DNA from: Faecalibacillus faecis
GTDB lineage: Bacteria > Bacillota_I > Bacilli_A > Erysipelotrichales > Coprobacillaceae
DNA: 58,388 nucleotides
Assembly (NCBI RefSeq): GCF_003024675.1
Contig: NZ_PYLP01000015.1
Location: forward strand, 1 to 58,388
Reading direction: 5' to 3'
The notes beneath the pieces were generated by a model. The model saw only the letters and a program-made list of their open reading frames with translations. It searched no databases and was not told the origin of the DNA. Below, piece by piece: positions 17,389-25,548 of this stretch. Numbering within the stretch: position 1 is the stretch's first letter; every line of letters begins with the position of its first letter. Made by a program: the position numbers and the translations under genes.

Positions 17389-18411
17389 CTAATCTCCTCC
17401 TATTGATTCTAATTCTAAATCGAGATGGGGTTTAATGCCAAGTGATAAGTCACTAAACTTATTATTATCATACATAACTTTTCCCGCTAAAGCAATCATC
17501 ATCGCATTATCTGTACAACATTTCATTGGTGGTAAAGATAATTCAACACTTTCTAAGTGTTTCACTTCTTCCATCATTTTTTCTCTTAATCCTTTATTAG
17601 CGGAAACACCCCCCGCTAACATAATTTCTTTAACTCCATATTCTTTGGCAGCACGAATCGTTTTATCAACTAAAACATCAACAACGACATTTTGAAAAGA
17701 AGTTGCCAAATCATTTTGATTAATTTCTAATCCTTTTTGTTTATGATTGTGTGCTAAATTAATAACGGCAGATTTTAAACCACTAAAACTAAAATTATAA
17801 CTATCATCATCTAAAGGCTTTGGTAATGGATAATTAGCATTTCCTAAATGGGCCATTTTATCTAAAACAGGTCCACCTGGATAAGGAAGATTTAAAACTC
17901 TTCCCACTTTATCATAAGCTTCACCAACAGCATCATCTAAAGTTTCGCCAATCACTTCAAAAGAATACGGATGTTTCATTAAAACAAGTTCCGTATGTCC
18001 ACCACTAACAACTAAACAAAGTGCTGGATAAACAATATCCTTTTCATAATTATTGGCATAAATATGTCCAGCAATATGATGTACTCCAATTAAAGGTTTT
18101 TCATAAGCTAAAGAAAGTGTTTTTGCCACCTGTAAACCAATATGTAAAGAACCGACAAGTCCAGGTCCTTTCGTTACACAAATCGCATCAATATCTTCCA
18201 TTTTCACCTTTGCCTGTTTCAACGTTTCTTTTAAAACTACCGATACACATTCAACATGTTTACGACTAGCAATTTCAGGGACAACTCCACCATACATTGC
18301 ATGTATATCGATTTGACTAGCCACCACACTACTTAAAAACTCTCTTTGGTCTTTTAAAACGGCCATTGCCATTTCATCACAGCTTGATTCAATCGCAAGT
18401 AGTAATGACAT
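17389..18411 (-). CDS. tsaD: tRNA N6-threonylcarbamoyladenosine synthase subunit TsaD
   Basis: 340 residues. TsaD transfers threonylcarbamoyl to A37 of ANN-decoding tRNAs, in a complex with TsaB and TsaE, both encoded just upstream. It carries the iron-binding HIAGH motif, the ASKH-fold SFSFSG-type segment (NFSFSGLKSAV) and LAGGVSANKGLR. GGAGGG precedes ATG 18411. The whole t6A machinery except TsaC/Sua5 is clustered here. Confidence 0.97.
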   Translation of the reverse strand: MSLLLAIESSCDEMAMAVLKDQREFLSSVVASQIDIHAMYGGVVPEIASRKHVECVSVVLKETLKQAKVKMEDIDAICVTKGPGLVGSLHIGLQVAKTLSLAYEKPLIGVHHIAGHIYANNYEKDIVYPALCLVVSGGHTELVLMKHPYSFEVIGETLDDAVGEAYDKVGRVLNLPYPGGPVLDKMAHLGNANYPLPKPLDDDSYNFSFSGLKSAVINLAHNHKQKGLEINQNDLATSFQNVVVDVLVDKTIRAAKEYGVKEIMLAGGVSANKGLREKMMEEVKHLESVELSLPPMKCCTDNAMMIALAGKVMYDNNKFSDLSLGIKPHLDLELESIGGD

Positions 18412-18413
18412 CT

Positions 18414-18854
18414 CTATCCCTCCAATTCCTTGATCATTAAATACGCATCTTCTCCATTACTATAATATCTTTTTCTTATCGCAACATTTTTAAAGCCAAA
18501 CTTTTCATATAAAGCGATCGCTTTAACATTAGAAACACGTACTTCTAAATTTACATTTTGATAATGTAATGCTTCACTTTTTTCAAGTGTATATTCCATT
18601 AATTGACTCGCATATCCTTGCCCTTGATATTTTTGATCTGTCGCAATAGTTGTAATTTGACATTGATCTCCTAAAAACCATAAGCCAATATAGCCAATTA
18701 TTTCATTTTCTTTTTCTAAAACATAATACCCCGCCATCGGATTTTCTTTTAATTCATGACTAAAATCTTCTTCACTCCAAGGAGATAAAAAAAGTGCATG
18801 TTCAAGTTCAACAACTTTTCTTAAATCTTCTAATTCCATTTTTCTTATTGACAT
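18414..18854 (-). CDS. rimI: Ribosomal-protein-S18-alanine N-acetyltransferase RimI
   Basis: 146-residue GNAT acetyltransferase. The acetyl-CoA motif A reads TTIATDQKYQGQGYASQLM (Q/R-x-x-G-x-G/A), followed by NVEVRVSN-type (LEVRVSNVKAIALYEKFGF) motif B, typical of RimI. It sits between tsaB and tsaD, the standard Firmicutes order. It overlaps the tsaB end by 10 bases and stops two bases before tsaD. The ribosome site is weak, which fits coupling to tsaB translation. Confidence 0.93.
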   Translation of the reverse strand: MSIRKMELEDLRKVVELEHALFLSPWSEEDFSHELKENPMAGYYVLEKENEIIGYIGLWFLGDQCQITTIATDQKYQGQGYASQLMEYTLEKSEALHYQNVNLEVRVSNVKAIALYEKFGFKNVAIRKRYYSNGEDAYLMIKELEG

Positions 18855-19450
18855 ATCTTTTTAGCCTCAACCTCTTTAATATACCTTGGAACAAGTCCAT
18901 CTACATTTTCAACTTCACTTTCTAAATAAGAAAGTGTGTAAATATTTTTAACAAGATTTATTTCTTGTTCCGGTAAACCAACTAAAGAAGTATCTCCTAC
19001 AATTTCATAATCTGAATATTTTTTTTGATAGTTTTCAAACTCATCCATATTAATTAAGCAGTCTTCTACAATTACTTTTCCTTCATTATAAATACCTAAA
19101 AAAAGTTTTTTGCTTCTTGCATCTAAAATTGAGATTGCTTTTTTCATTCCTGCCATCGCCTTTAACGAAGAAACCGTTTTAATCTTTAAATTCATCGTTG
19201 CATTCAATGTTTTAGCTATTGTTAAAGCTACACGTACTCCCGTATAAGAACCTGGACCAATCGTAATAACCATTTCATCAAAATCACTTATTTTTAACTG
19301 ATTTTCTTGTAGGAGCTTTTGCAAATAAACAATAGCATATTCTGATTGTTTACGATTTCCTTCTTCTTGTAAAGAAGCTAAACATTTTTCATCTTCATAT
19401 AATGCAACAACTAGGTATTTATTGGCACTATCCATGATAATTGTTTTCAT
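18845..19450 (-). CDS. tsaB: tRNA threonylcarbamoyladenosine biosynthesis protein TsaB
   Basis: 201 residues. An inactive ASKH-fold paralogue of TsaD that scaffolds the t6A complex. It has the N-terminal IIMDSANKYLVVALY strand pair and ITIGPGSYTGVRVALTIAK. The frame begins at a TTG at 19456, but AAGGAG lies seven to eight bases before ATG 19450, which is preferred. It overlaps the end of tsaE. Confidence 0.95.
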   Translation of the reverse strand: MKTIIMDSANKYLVVALYEDEKCLASLQEEGNRKQSEYAIVYLQKLLQENQLKISDFDEMVITIGPGSYTGVRVALTIAKTLNATMNLKIKTVSSLKAMAGMKKAISILDARSKKLFLGIYNEGKVIVEDCLINMDEFENYQKKYSDYEIVGDTSLVGLPEQEINLVKNIYTLSYLESEVENVDGLVPRYIKEVEAKKICQ

Positions 19451-19898
19451 AATCAATCTCCTTTACAAGTTCTTCATATTTTTTTCCAATTGGATTTAAA
19501 ATAAACTCCCGCTTAGAATCATCAATTCTTTTAATTGTAATTGCTAGACGTTCTTGTGGTAAAATATCCTCTAAAAACTCTGGCCATTCTACAACACAAA
19601 CATCCTCACTATCTAAGATTTCTTCAAAACCTAAATCCTCACTTTGTCCTTCTAAACGATAAGCATCAAAATGAGATAATTGAAGATGCCCTTGGTATTG
19701 TTTTAAAATCGTAAAAGTAGGTGAATTAATAATTCTTTTAATACCTAAACCTTCCCCTATTCCTTTTGTAAATGTTGTTTTACCAGCCCCTAAATCACCA
19801 TTTAAAGTCATCAACATATGGGGTTGAAGTAACTTTCCTATTTGTTTACCTAAAGCAATTGTTTGATCTCTATTATCTATTATAATGACTTTTTCCAT
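19428..19898 (-). CDS. tsaE: tRNA threonylcarbamoyladenosine biosynthesis ATPase TsaE
   Basis: 156 residues. Small P-loop ATPase with Walker A GDLGAGKTTFTKG and the family's INSPTFTILKQY and HFDAYRLEG motifs. It drives turnover of the TsaD-TsaB complex. GAGGG precedes ATG 19898. It overlaps the upstream Ntdp gene by 26 bases and tsaB by about 23, so the unit is tightly packed. Confidence 0.96.
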   Translation of the reverse strand: MEKVIIIDNRDQTIALGKQIGKLLQPHMLMTLNGDLGAGKTTFTKGIGEGLGIKRIINSPTFTILKQYQGHLQLSHFDAYRLEGQSEDLGFEEILDSEDVCVVEWPEFLEDILPQERLAITIKRIDDSKREFILNPIGKKYEELVKEIDYENNYHG

Positions 19899-20430
19899 AA
19901 TATCCCTCTTTTAAATCTTGATAAAAGCTATACCACTTTTTCGTAAAGTCTTGATCAAAAGGTCCTCCCTTTTTAACCGCTAATTCAATTAAAACATCCA
20001 ATTGTTTCTTTAAAATCTCATCTAATTCTTCACTATAACCCATTTCACGAGCATGCTGACGATATTCTTCTTGATCTAAAATACGATAATTTCCATCTGG
20101 AAATACCTTTAAATCTAAATCATAATCAATATATTTTAAAGCTTCGCCATCATAAAGTGTTGGTGAAGCAATATTACAATAATAATACACACCTGTTTTA
20201 CGAATCATACAAATAACATTATACCATTTATGTTTAGGCATGTACCAAATTGCCGGTTCACGCGTATGCCACATTCTTCCATCCGATTCTGTCACTAACG
20301 TTCTGTTATTAATAACGATGTAATGATCATCTGTTTCTTGTAAAACAAGTCCTTTCGACCAACATCTATGTATTTTACCATTATGTTTATAACCATGTAT
20401 TAAGATTTTCTTTCCTACAATATCTTCCAC
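19873..20430 (-). CDS. DUF402 nucleoside tri-/diphosphate phosphatase (Ntdp-like)
   Basis: About 185 residues from GTG 20430. The frame runs on to 20586, but that stretch crosses the promoter and a terminator, and AGGAG lies nine bases before the GTG. The protein closely follows the staphylococcal/bacillary Ntdp pattern: SYKH-like GYKHNGKIHRCWS, LVTESDGRMWHTREPAIWY, WYNVICMIRKTGVYYYCN and ALKYIDYDLDLKV with the metal-binding Asp cluster. Characterised members hydrolyse nucleoside tri- and diphosphates. It is the first gene of the tsaEBD-rex-asnS operon. Confidence 0.88.
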   Translation of the reverse strand: MEDIVGKKILIHGYKHNGKIHRCWSKGLVLQETDDHYIVINNRTLVTESDGRMWHTREPAIWYMPKHKWYNVICMIRKTGVYYYCNIASPTLYDGEALKYIDYDLDLKVFPDGNYRILDQEEYRQHAREMGYSEELDEILKKQLDVLIELAVKKGGPFDQDFTKKWYSFYQDLKEGYYGKSHYNR

Positions 20431-20458
20431 AATAAATGACTCCTTATACAACATGTAC

Positions 20459-20486
20459 ATTATACACAAAAATAACGCCCTTTCAA
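20459..20486 (-). promoter_or_regulatory. Promoter of the Ntdp-tsaE-tsaB-rimI-tsaD-rex-asnS operon
   Basis: Minus-strand -35 TTGAAA (20486-20481), 16 bases, -10 TATAAT (20464-20459), directly downstream of the thiT terminator. Confidence 0.75.
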
Positions 20487-20489
20487 AGT

Positions 20490-20514
20490 AAAAAAAAGAC
20501 TCGAAACGAGTCTT
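20490..20514 (-). terminator. Terminator of thiT
   Basis: AAGACTCG/CGAGTCTT hairpin (20514-20497) followed by an eight-T run on the minus strand. It begins at the thiT stop codon. Confidence 0.9.
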
Positions 20515-21028
20515 ATAAATGAACAGCATTTTTAAGTCTTGGATATAAAAGAACAAATAAAATAAAGCAAGCAATAATTGTCGCAATATTATATGGAAGG
20601 TTATATACCAAATTCGCTTTTAATGGTGTTTGGAAAGCATACCATCCCGAAATCAAATGACAAATTGTTTTTAAAGCACCCGTAATAACAATGCCAATTG
20701 GTAGTTCATACTTACCCACCTTTAATAAAGGAATAAGAGGTGTAAGTCCAATTAAGATCATTGGTAATAAATAATCAAAGATTACCGATAAAGGACCATA
20801 GAATGTAGCAAGACCTAACGCAAAATGAAGTCCTAAACAAACAAGAGAAACAATTAAGCTATATCCCCAGTTCATCAAATAGCCACATAAAATAATCGCA
20901 ACAAGTGAAAAGGCACAATTACCACCTTTAGGCATCTCATAGATTTTTGTGCAATATTCTAAAACAATTTGCATTGCCGCAAACATTGCCATATAAGCCA
21001 TATTCTTCGTAGTTAATTTAATATTCAT
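20513..21028 (-). CDS. thiT: Thiamine ECF transporter S component ThiT
   Basis: About 171 residues with six hydrophobic segments. It has the ThiT-type layout, including an N-terminal Met/Ala-rich helix with FAAMQIVLEY, the PKGGNCAFSLVAI loop and the C-terminal YNLPY motif. It is the substrate-binding subunit that works with the shared EcfAA'T energy module, encoded elsewhere. AGGAGG lies six bases before ATG 21028; an ATG at 21034 abuts the ribosome site and is unlikely. The upstream TPP riboswitch confirms thiamine as ligand. Confidence 0.95.
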   Translation of the reverse strand: MNIKLTTKNMAYMAMFAAMQIVLEYCTKIYEMPKGGNCAFSLVAIILCGYLMNWGYSLIVSLVCLGLHFALGLATFYGPLSVIFDYLLPMILIGLTPLIPLLKVGKYELPIGIVITGALKTICHLISGWYAFQTPLKANLVYNLPYNIATIIACFILFVLLYPRLKNAVHL

Positions 21029-21054
21029 AGTCATCCTCCTTTAAAAAATGAGGC

Positions 21055-21182
21055 AAAATAAAAACCTTTTTACATACGTAAAAAGGCAAATAAACTATTT
21101 TGCACTCTCTACGCTAGCATTACCTAGTTCAGATTATAAGGGACAAGGTTTTCACCTTTCTCAGCATTTCGCGCCCCTGGCA
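21055..21182 (-). promoter_or_regulatory. TPP riboswitch with transcription terminator
   Basis: The minus strand reads GGGGCGC (21177-21171), ATGCTGAGA, then the second conserved arm TCTGAACTAGGTAATGCTAG and CGTAGAGAG (about 21135-21104), the thi-box core. Downstream is a terminator, CCTTTTTAC/GTAAAAAGG (21086-21065), with a T-rich tail. An outer pair GCAAAATA/TATTTTGC brackets this hairpin. The arrangement predicts termination of thiT when TPP is plentiful. Confidence 0.95.
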
Positions 21183-21188
21183 AGTTCT

Positions 21189-21216
21189 ATTATAAATCAA
21201 TCTCCTCTTTTTTCAA
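21189..21216 (-). promoter_or_regulatory. Promoter of thiT
   Basis: Minus-strand -35 TTGAAA (21216-21211), 16 bases, -10 TATAAT (21194-21189). Transcription would begin just before the TPP riboswitch. It is divergent from the ackA promoter about 30 bases away. Confidence 0.7.
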
Positions 21217-21245
21217 TGTTTTTATAGTTTTTTCTTCCTTGTCGG

Positions 21246-21254
21246 TGTTATAAT
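21246..21254 (+). promoter_or_regulatory. Promoter of ackA (extended -10)
   Basis: TGT followed directly by TATAAT (21246-21254), a perfect extended -10. No good -35 is visible at 17 bases, as expected for this promoter class. Confidence 0.65.
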
Positions 21255-21286
21255 GGATAAGTATTAATAAGGAGGACTTGAATGTT

Positions 21287-22477
21287 ATGTCAAAAATTAT
21301 TTCTGTAAATGCTGGAAGTTCATCTTTAAAATTCCAATTATTTGAAATGGATGATGAAACTGTTATCACTTCTGGTGTTATTGAAAGAATTGGTTTAGAA
21401 GATTCTATCTTTACTATTAAATATAATGGAGAAAAAGATGTCACAACTTTACCAATCGAAAACCATAAAGTTGCTGTTCAACTTTTACTAGACACTTTAA
21501 TTAAAAAAGAAATCGTTAAAGATTTAGATGAAATCAAAGGAGTAGGACATCGTGTTGTCCAAGGTGGTGCTTACTTTGATCAATCAGTAATCATCGATGA
21601 AGATGTTGTCTCTAAAATCGATGAATTAAAATCATTAGCACCTTTACACAACCCTGCTCACTTAACTGGATACTACGCTTTTAAAGAAGCCATTCCTAAC
21701 GCTGGTGCAGTAGCCGTATTTGATACAGCTTTCCATCAAACATTAGAACCAAAAAGCTATATTTATCCAATTCCTTACAAATATTATGCAGAAAACAAAG
21801 TACGTAAATATGGTGCTCATGGAACAAGCCATTTCTATGTTTCATCTCGTTGTCGTGAAATGATGGGAAATCCTGAACACTCACGTATTATCGTTGCTCA
21901 CTTAGGAGCTGGTGGTTCTTTAACAGCTGTAAAAGATGGTAAATCAATTAATACATCTATGGGATTTACACCACTTGCTGGAATCATGATGGGAACACGT
22001 TCTGGAGATGTTGATCCTTCAGTTATTGATTATTTAATTGAAGAAGTTGGTTTAGATATGAAAGAAGTCATCAAGATGCTTAATAAAGAATCTGGATTAC
22101 TTGGTGTTTCTGGTGTATCAAGTGACTTTAGAGATGTTCAAGAAGCTGCAGCCAATGGTAACGAAAGAGCTCAACTTGCCCTAGATATTTTCTTTAGAAG
22201 AGTTATTGCTTATATTGGTCGTTATTTCATTGCCTTAGGTGGCGTTGATGCCATTTGCTTCACTGCAGGTATTGGAGAAAACTCATTCTTTGCTAGAAAA
22301 GAAATCTGTAATTTATTAGCTGAAGCTTTAGGTATCGAAATTGATGATGACGCTAACGTTAACGGTAAAGGTGATCGTTTAATTTCTACACCAAATAGTA
22401 AAGTTAAAGTTTATGTTATTCCAACAAATGAAGAACTTGTCATTGCAAGAGATACAAAGAGACTATTAAACTTATAA
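21287..22477 (+). CDS. ackA: Acetate kinase
   Basis: 396 residues. It makes ATP from acetyl phosphate, the final step of acetate fermentation after PFOR and phosphotransacetylase (the latter not in this window). It has the ASKH start VNAGSSSLKFQL, the catalytic VFDTAFHQ, HLGAGGSLTAVKDG and FTAGIGENS. The open frame starts at a TTG at 21278, too near the AGGAGG. ATG 21287 lies eleven bases after it and gives the usual N-terminus MSKIISVNAGS. It is monocistronic. Confidence 0.98.
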   Translation: MSKIISVNAGSSSLKFQLFEMDDETVITSGVIERIGLEDSIFTIKYNGEKDVTTLPIENHKVAVQLLLDTLIKKEIVKDLDEIKGVGHRVVQGGAYFDQSVIIDEDVVSKIDELKSLAPLHNPAHLTGYYAFKEAIPNAGAVAVFDTAFHQTLEPKSYIYPIPYKYYAENKVRKYGAHGTSHFYVSSRCREMMGNPEHSRIIVAHLGAGGSLTAVKDGKSINTSMGFTPLAGIMMGTRSGDVDPSVIDYLIEEVGLDMKEVIKMLNKESGLLGVSGVSSDFRDVQEAAANGNERAQLALDIFFRRVIAYIGRYFIALGGVDAICFTAGIGENSFFARKEICNLLAEALGIEIDDDANVNGKGDRLISTPNSKVKVYVIPTNEELVIARDTKRLLNL

Positions 22478-22481
22478 ATTC

Positions 22482-22505
22482 AAAAGCCTCACTCGAGGCT
22501 TTTTT
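22482..22505. terminator. Bidirectional terminator between ackA and the PemK-like gene
   Basis: AAAAGCCTC/GAGGCTTTT stem with T runs on both strands. It serves ackA on the plus strand and the convergent gene on the minus strand. Confidence 0.88.
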
Positions 22506-23058
22506 CATTTTCATCTTCACCAAAAACATTTTCCTTGATAAAACGTTCGATTTCTTCACGACTTGTAACAACATTACAAAAACGTTTTCTTAAATCTAAA
22601 CGTTGAATATCTACACAACGCATATATGATAGTTGCATACGGCTTTTTATATAGTATCTTCTTATTCGAACATCAATATCAAGTTCATAAAAGCTTGCTT
22701 CTGGTGAGTCTTCTTTTATTGAAGTACAAGGAATAACAAGCATCTTCGATCCAAAGTCCTTTAAAACATAGCACCAATGAGCATCCATAATTTCTTTAGG
22801 AAAGCCCCTTCCAATATTAAAATAAGCCATTTGATGAACTTCTGGTCTTTTAGAAACATGATAAAAAGTTTGATCTGGCGTTGCTTCTTCTTGTTCTAGT
22901 AATTGACAATAAAAATACTCCAACTGTCTTGTTTGATGAAGTAATGAATATGTATATTTTCCTACATCATAGCAATCAGACTCCTCTAAATTCTTTAATG
23001 ATTTTTTCATTTCATCTATATTTTCTTCTACAGACATCTCTACTTTTTTCTTATCCAT
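22489..23058 (-). CDS. PemK/MazF-like fold protein, function unknown
   Basis: 189 residues from ATG 23058, eight bases after GGAGG. The open frame continues to 23337, but that part is antisense to the glmS leader and is not coding. The first 90 residues are helical and acidic (EENIDEMKKSLKNLEES). The second half reads MAYFNIGRGFPKEIMDAHWC, KMLVIPCTSIKED and MQLSYMRCVDIQRLDLRKRF. This recalls MazF/PemK strands (start of barrel, P-x-T-S segment, C-terminal 'I-x-x-x-D-x-x-R'). No antitoxin-like gene lies next to it, so it may not be a toxin-antitoxin toxin. The resemblance is by eye and should be treated as moderate. Confidence 0.5.
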   Translation of the reverse strand: MDKKKVEMSVEENIDEMKKSLKNLEESDCYDVGKYTYSLLHQTRQLEYFYCQLLEQEEATPDQTFYHVSKRPEVHQMAYFNIGRGFPKEIMDAHWCYVLKDFGSKMLVIPCTSIKEDSPEASFYELDIDVRIRRYYIKSRMQLSYMRCVDIQRLDLRKRFCNVVTSREEIERFIKENVFGEDENEKSLE

Positions 23059-23127
23059 AATTTTATCCTCCACTACTATATACGCCAAGTTTTTCATTTT
23101 TTCTTCTTTTTTTTTAAAAAAATTGAG

Positions 23128-23156
23128 TTGATTTATGAAAAAGGAGTCTATATAAT
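23128..23156 (+). promoter_or_regulatory. Promoter of glmS
   Basis: -35 TTGATT (23128-23133), 17 bases, -10 TATAAT (23151-23156). The predicted start near 23163 lies about 27 bases before the ribozyme cleavage site. Confidence 0.8.
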
Positions 23157-23188
23157 AAATGCGGTTATAAAATGAGATTAAAAAAATG

Positions 23189-23330
23189 AGCGCCAGGACT
23201 GCTATGCAGTTGACGAGGACTAGACTTATCGAAAGATTCGGCGGATGGTCTAGAGGTATGATACTACCTAAACGATGGACAAAAACTACAAGTGATTGTA
23301 AAACAAATTCATCCGGTATCCTCTTTTTTA
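23189..23330 (+). ncRNA. glmS ribozyme (glucosamine-6-phosphate-activated)
   Basis: The catalytic core is recognisable: AGCGCCAGGACT at 23189 (cleavage between A23189 and G23190), GTTGACGAGGACTAGACTTA, TCGAAAGATTCGGCGGATGG, then the P3/P4 region with GGTATGATACTACC and a downstream pairing region ending near 23330. In Bacilli this RNA cuts its own leader when GlcN6P is high, causing mRNA decay and so lower GlmS. It lies directly upstream of glmS, as expected. Confidence 0.96.
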
Positions 23331-23369
23331 TAACCACACATATAAATATATAAAGGAGGATTTTTTTAA

Positions 23370-25193
23370 ATGTGTGGAATTACTGCCATTAGTGCAAACA
23401 AAGAAGCCCTTCACTTCTTACTTCAAGGGCTAGAAAAACTAGAATACCGAGGATATGATTCAGCAGGTATTACAACAATTGAAAATAATCATTTATTTAC
23501 AAAGAAGGCTAAAGGTCGTCTTCAAAATTTAAAAGACTTATTAAAAGATGAAAATGTTTTAGGACATGTGGGAATTGGACATACAAGATGGGCAACTCAT
23601 GGAGTTCCATCAAACTTAAACTCGCATCCACATACAAATAATGATGAAACAATTTCTTTAGTTCATAATGGAATTATTGAAAACTATAGAGAGTTAAAAG
23701 AAATCTTGATCTTACAAGGATATAAGTTTCACTCTGAAACAGATAGTGAAGTTGTTGTTCATTTAATGGATTACTACTATAAAAAAGAAAAAGATATGTT
23801 AAAAGCATTACAACGTGTTATTACTCGAATTGAAGGAAGTTATGCTTTATGTATCGTTTCATTAATTGAACCTGATAAAGTATTTATCGCTAAAAAAGAC
23901 AGCCCATTAGTTATTGGGAAAACAGAAAATGCTTCTGTTGCTGCCAGTGATATTCCAGCCATCTTAGATTATACAAAAGATGTTTATTTCTTAGAAGATT
24001 ATGAAATTGCTATCTTAAACAAAGGAAATGTTTCTTTCTTCGATCAACATGGAAATCCAATTGAAAAAGAAATTACAACAATTCCTTATGATAATGAAGC
24101 TGCTCAAAAAGGTGGGTATGATACTTTCATGTTAAAAGAAATTCATGAACAACCATATGCCATCTCTGAAACATTAAGAGGACGTGTTGAAGGAACAGAT
24201 CGTATCATTTTACCTGAGCTTGATGCCATTCATGATAAATTCAAAACTTTCAACAAAGCTTACTTTGTTGCTTGTGGAACAGCTTATCATGCTTGTCTTT
24301 CAGGGGCAAACATTTTAGAAAGATTAACAGGAATCCCTACTTTTACTCAAGTTGCTAGTGAATTTAGATACTGTGATCCTATCGTTGATGAAAAAACAAT
24401 GTGTGTCTTTGTTTCTCAATCAGGAGAAACAGCTGATACAATGGCTGCCTTACGTTTAGCTAAAGAAAAAGGATGTACAACTATTGCCGTTGCTAACGTT
24501 TTAGGATCATCTATTTCTCGTGAAGCCGATCATACAATTTATACATGTGCGGGGCCTGAAATTGCCGTTGCTTCAACAAAAGCTTATACAACTCAATTAA
24601 TTGTCTTATTATTACTTGGTATGTATATTTCTCAAGCTTTAGGAAATGAAAATGAAGATTATAAACGCATTATTGAAGGTATTGCTTCATTACCTCAACA
24701 TATTGAAAACATCTTAAAAGATGAAAAAACATTTGAACATTATGCTTCTTATTTAAAAGATTTAAAAGATGCTTATTATATTGGTAGAAGTTTAGACTAT
24801 GCTACGGTTTTAGAAGGTGCTTTAAAATTAAAAGAAGTTTCTTATGTTCATGCTGATGCATATATTGCTGGTGAATTAAAACATGGACCTATTGCCTTAA
24901 TTGAACAAGGAAGTTTAGTTATTGCTGTAGCAACTCAACCAAATATCGCTGCTAAAACAATTTCTAACATTCAAGAAACAATTGCTCGTGGAGCAAATGT
25001 TATCTTATTTACAATCGCAGGACAAGAAGTAGGAAACGTTAAAGAAACATACATCTTACCAGATGTTGATCCTATCCTACAATCTGTTTTAGTTGCTGTA
25101 CCTTTACAATTAATTGCTTACTATGCAGCTGGTCTTAAAGGTTGTGACGTTGATAAACCTCGTAACTTAGCTAAATCCGTTACAGTTGAATAA
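23370..25193 (+). CDS. glmS: Glutamine--fructose-6-phosphate aminotransferase (isomerizing)
   Basis: 607 residues. It makes glucosamine-6-phosphate for peptidoglycan and amino sugars. The N-terminal glutaminase begins MCGITAI with the catalytic Cys exposed after Met removal, and HTRWATHG follows. The two SIS isomerase domains carry VACGTAYHACLSG, FVSQSGETADT and ELKHGPIALI, with the C-terminal KPRNLAKSVTVE signature. AAAGGAGG precedes ATG 23370. Expression is set by the ribozyme in its leader. Confidence 0.99.
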   Translation: MCGITAISANKEALHFLLQGLEKLEYRGYDSAGITTIENNHLFTKKAKGRLQNLKDLLKDENVLGHVGIGHTRWATHGVPSNLNSHPHTNNDETISLVHNGIIENYRELKEILILQGYKFHSETDSEVVVHLMDYYYKKEKDMLKALQRVITRIEGSYALCIVSLIEPDKVFIAKKDSPLVIGKTENASVAASDIPAILDYTKDVYFLEDYEIAILNKGNVSFFDQHGNPIEKEITTIPYDNEAAQKGGYDTFMLKEIHEQPYAISETLRGRVEGTDRIILPELDAIHDKFKTFNKAYFVACGTAYHACLSGANILERLTGIPTFTQVASEFRYCDPIVDEKTMCVFVSQSGETADTMAALRLAKEKGCTTIAVANVLGSSISREADHTIYTCAGPEIAVASTKAYTTQLIVLLLLGMYISQALGNENEDYKRIIEGIASLPQHIENILKDEKTFEHYASYLKDLKDAYYIGRSLDYATVLEGALKLKEVSYVHADAYIAGELKHGPIALIEQGSLVIAVATQPNIAAKTISNIQETIARGANVILFTIAGQEVGNVKETYILPDVDPILQSVLVAVPLQLIAYYAAGLKGCDVDKPRNLAKSVTVE

Positions 25194-25200
25194 AAACACA

Positions 25201-25232
25201 AACTCTATGAAATAAAAATCATAGAGTTTTTT
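25201..25232 (+). terminator. Terminator of glmS
   Basis: AACTCTATGA/TCATAGAGTT hairpin followed by TTTT, a few bases after the glmS stop. Confidence 0.88.
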
Positions 25233-25251
25233 ATATGCTTTATTCTTCCAA

Positions 25252-25278
25252 TAAAAAAAAAGCGCCTAAGCGCTTTTT
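25252..25278. terminator. Terminator of rpsO (two-way)
   Basis: AGCGC/GCGCT stem at 25261-25274 flanked by A/T runs, so it can act on both strands. On the minus strand it follows the rpsO stop by a few bases. Confidence 0.8.
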
Positions 25279-25281
25279 TAA

Positions 25282-25548
25282 CTATCTTCTTAATCCTAAT
25301 CTTTTTACTAAAGAAGCATATCTTTCGATATCTTTATTTTTTAAGTATTTTAATAAATCTCTTCTTCTACCAATTTTCTTTAATAAACCTCTGTTTGAGT
25401 GTTTATCTTTTGGATGTTGTTTGAAGTGACCATTTAATTTGTTGATATCTGCAGTTAATACAGCGATTTGTACTTCTGGAGAACCTGTATCTCCTTCTTT
25501 AGTAGCATATTCTTTCATGATAGCTTGTTTTTCTTGTTTTGTTAACAT
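25282..25548 (-). CDS. rpsO: Ribosomal protein S15
   Basis: 88 residues, standard length. It binds 16S rRNA helices in the central domain early in 30S assembly. It shows the family features [36 protein letters not shown] and [16 protein letters not shown] site precedes ATG 25548, and the gene has its own promoter, structured leader and terminator. It is not linked to pnp here, unlike in many Proteobacteria. Confidence 0.98.
   Translation of the reverse strand: MLTKQEKQAIMKEYATKEGDTGSPEVQIAVLTADINKLNGHFKQHPKDKHSNRGLLKKIGRRRDLLKYLKNKDIERYASLVKRLGLRR

Noticed and set aside
20431-20586. Upstream extension of the DUF402 gene
   Set aside because: It crosses a clear promoter and the thiT terminator. 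AGGAG before GTG 20430 and the usual family length support the shorter form.
23059-23337. A 93-codon N-terminal extension of the PemK-like gene on the minus strand
   Set aside because: It is antisense to the glmS promoter and ribozyme, which explain the sequence. The GGAGG before ATG 23058 gives a better start.
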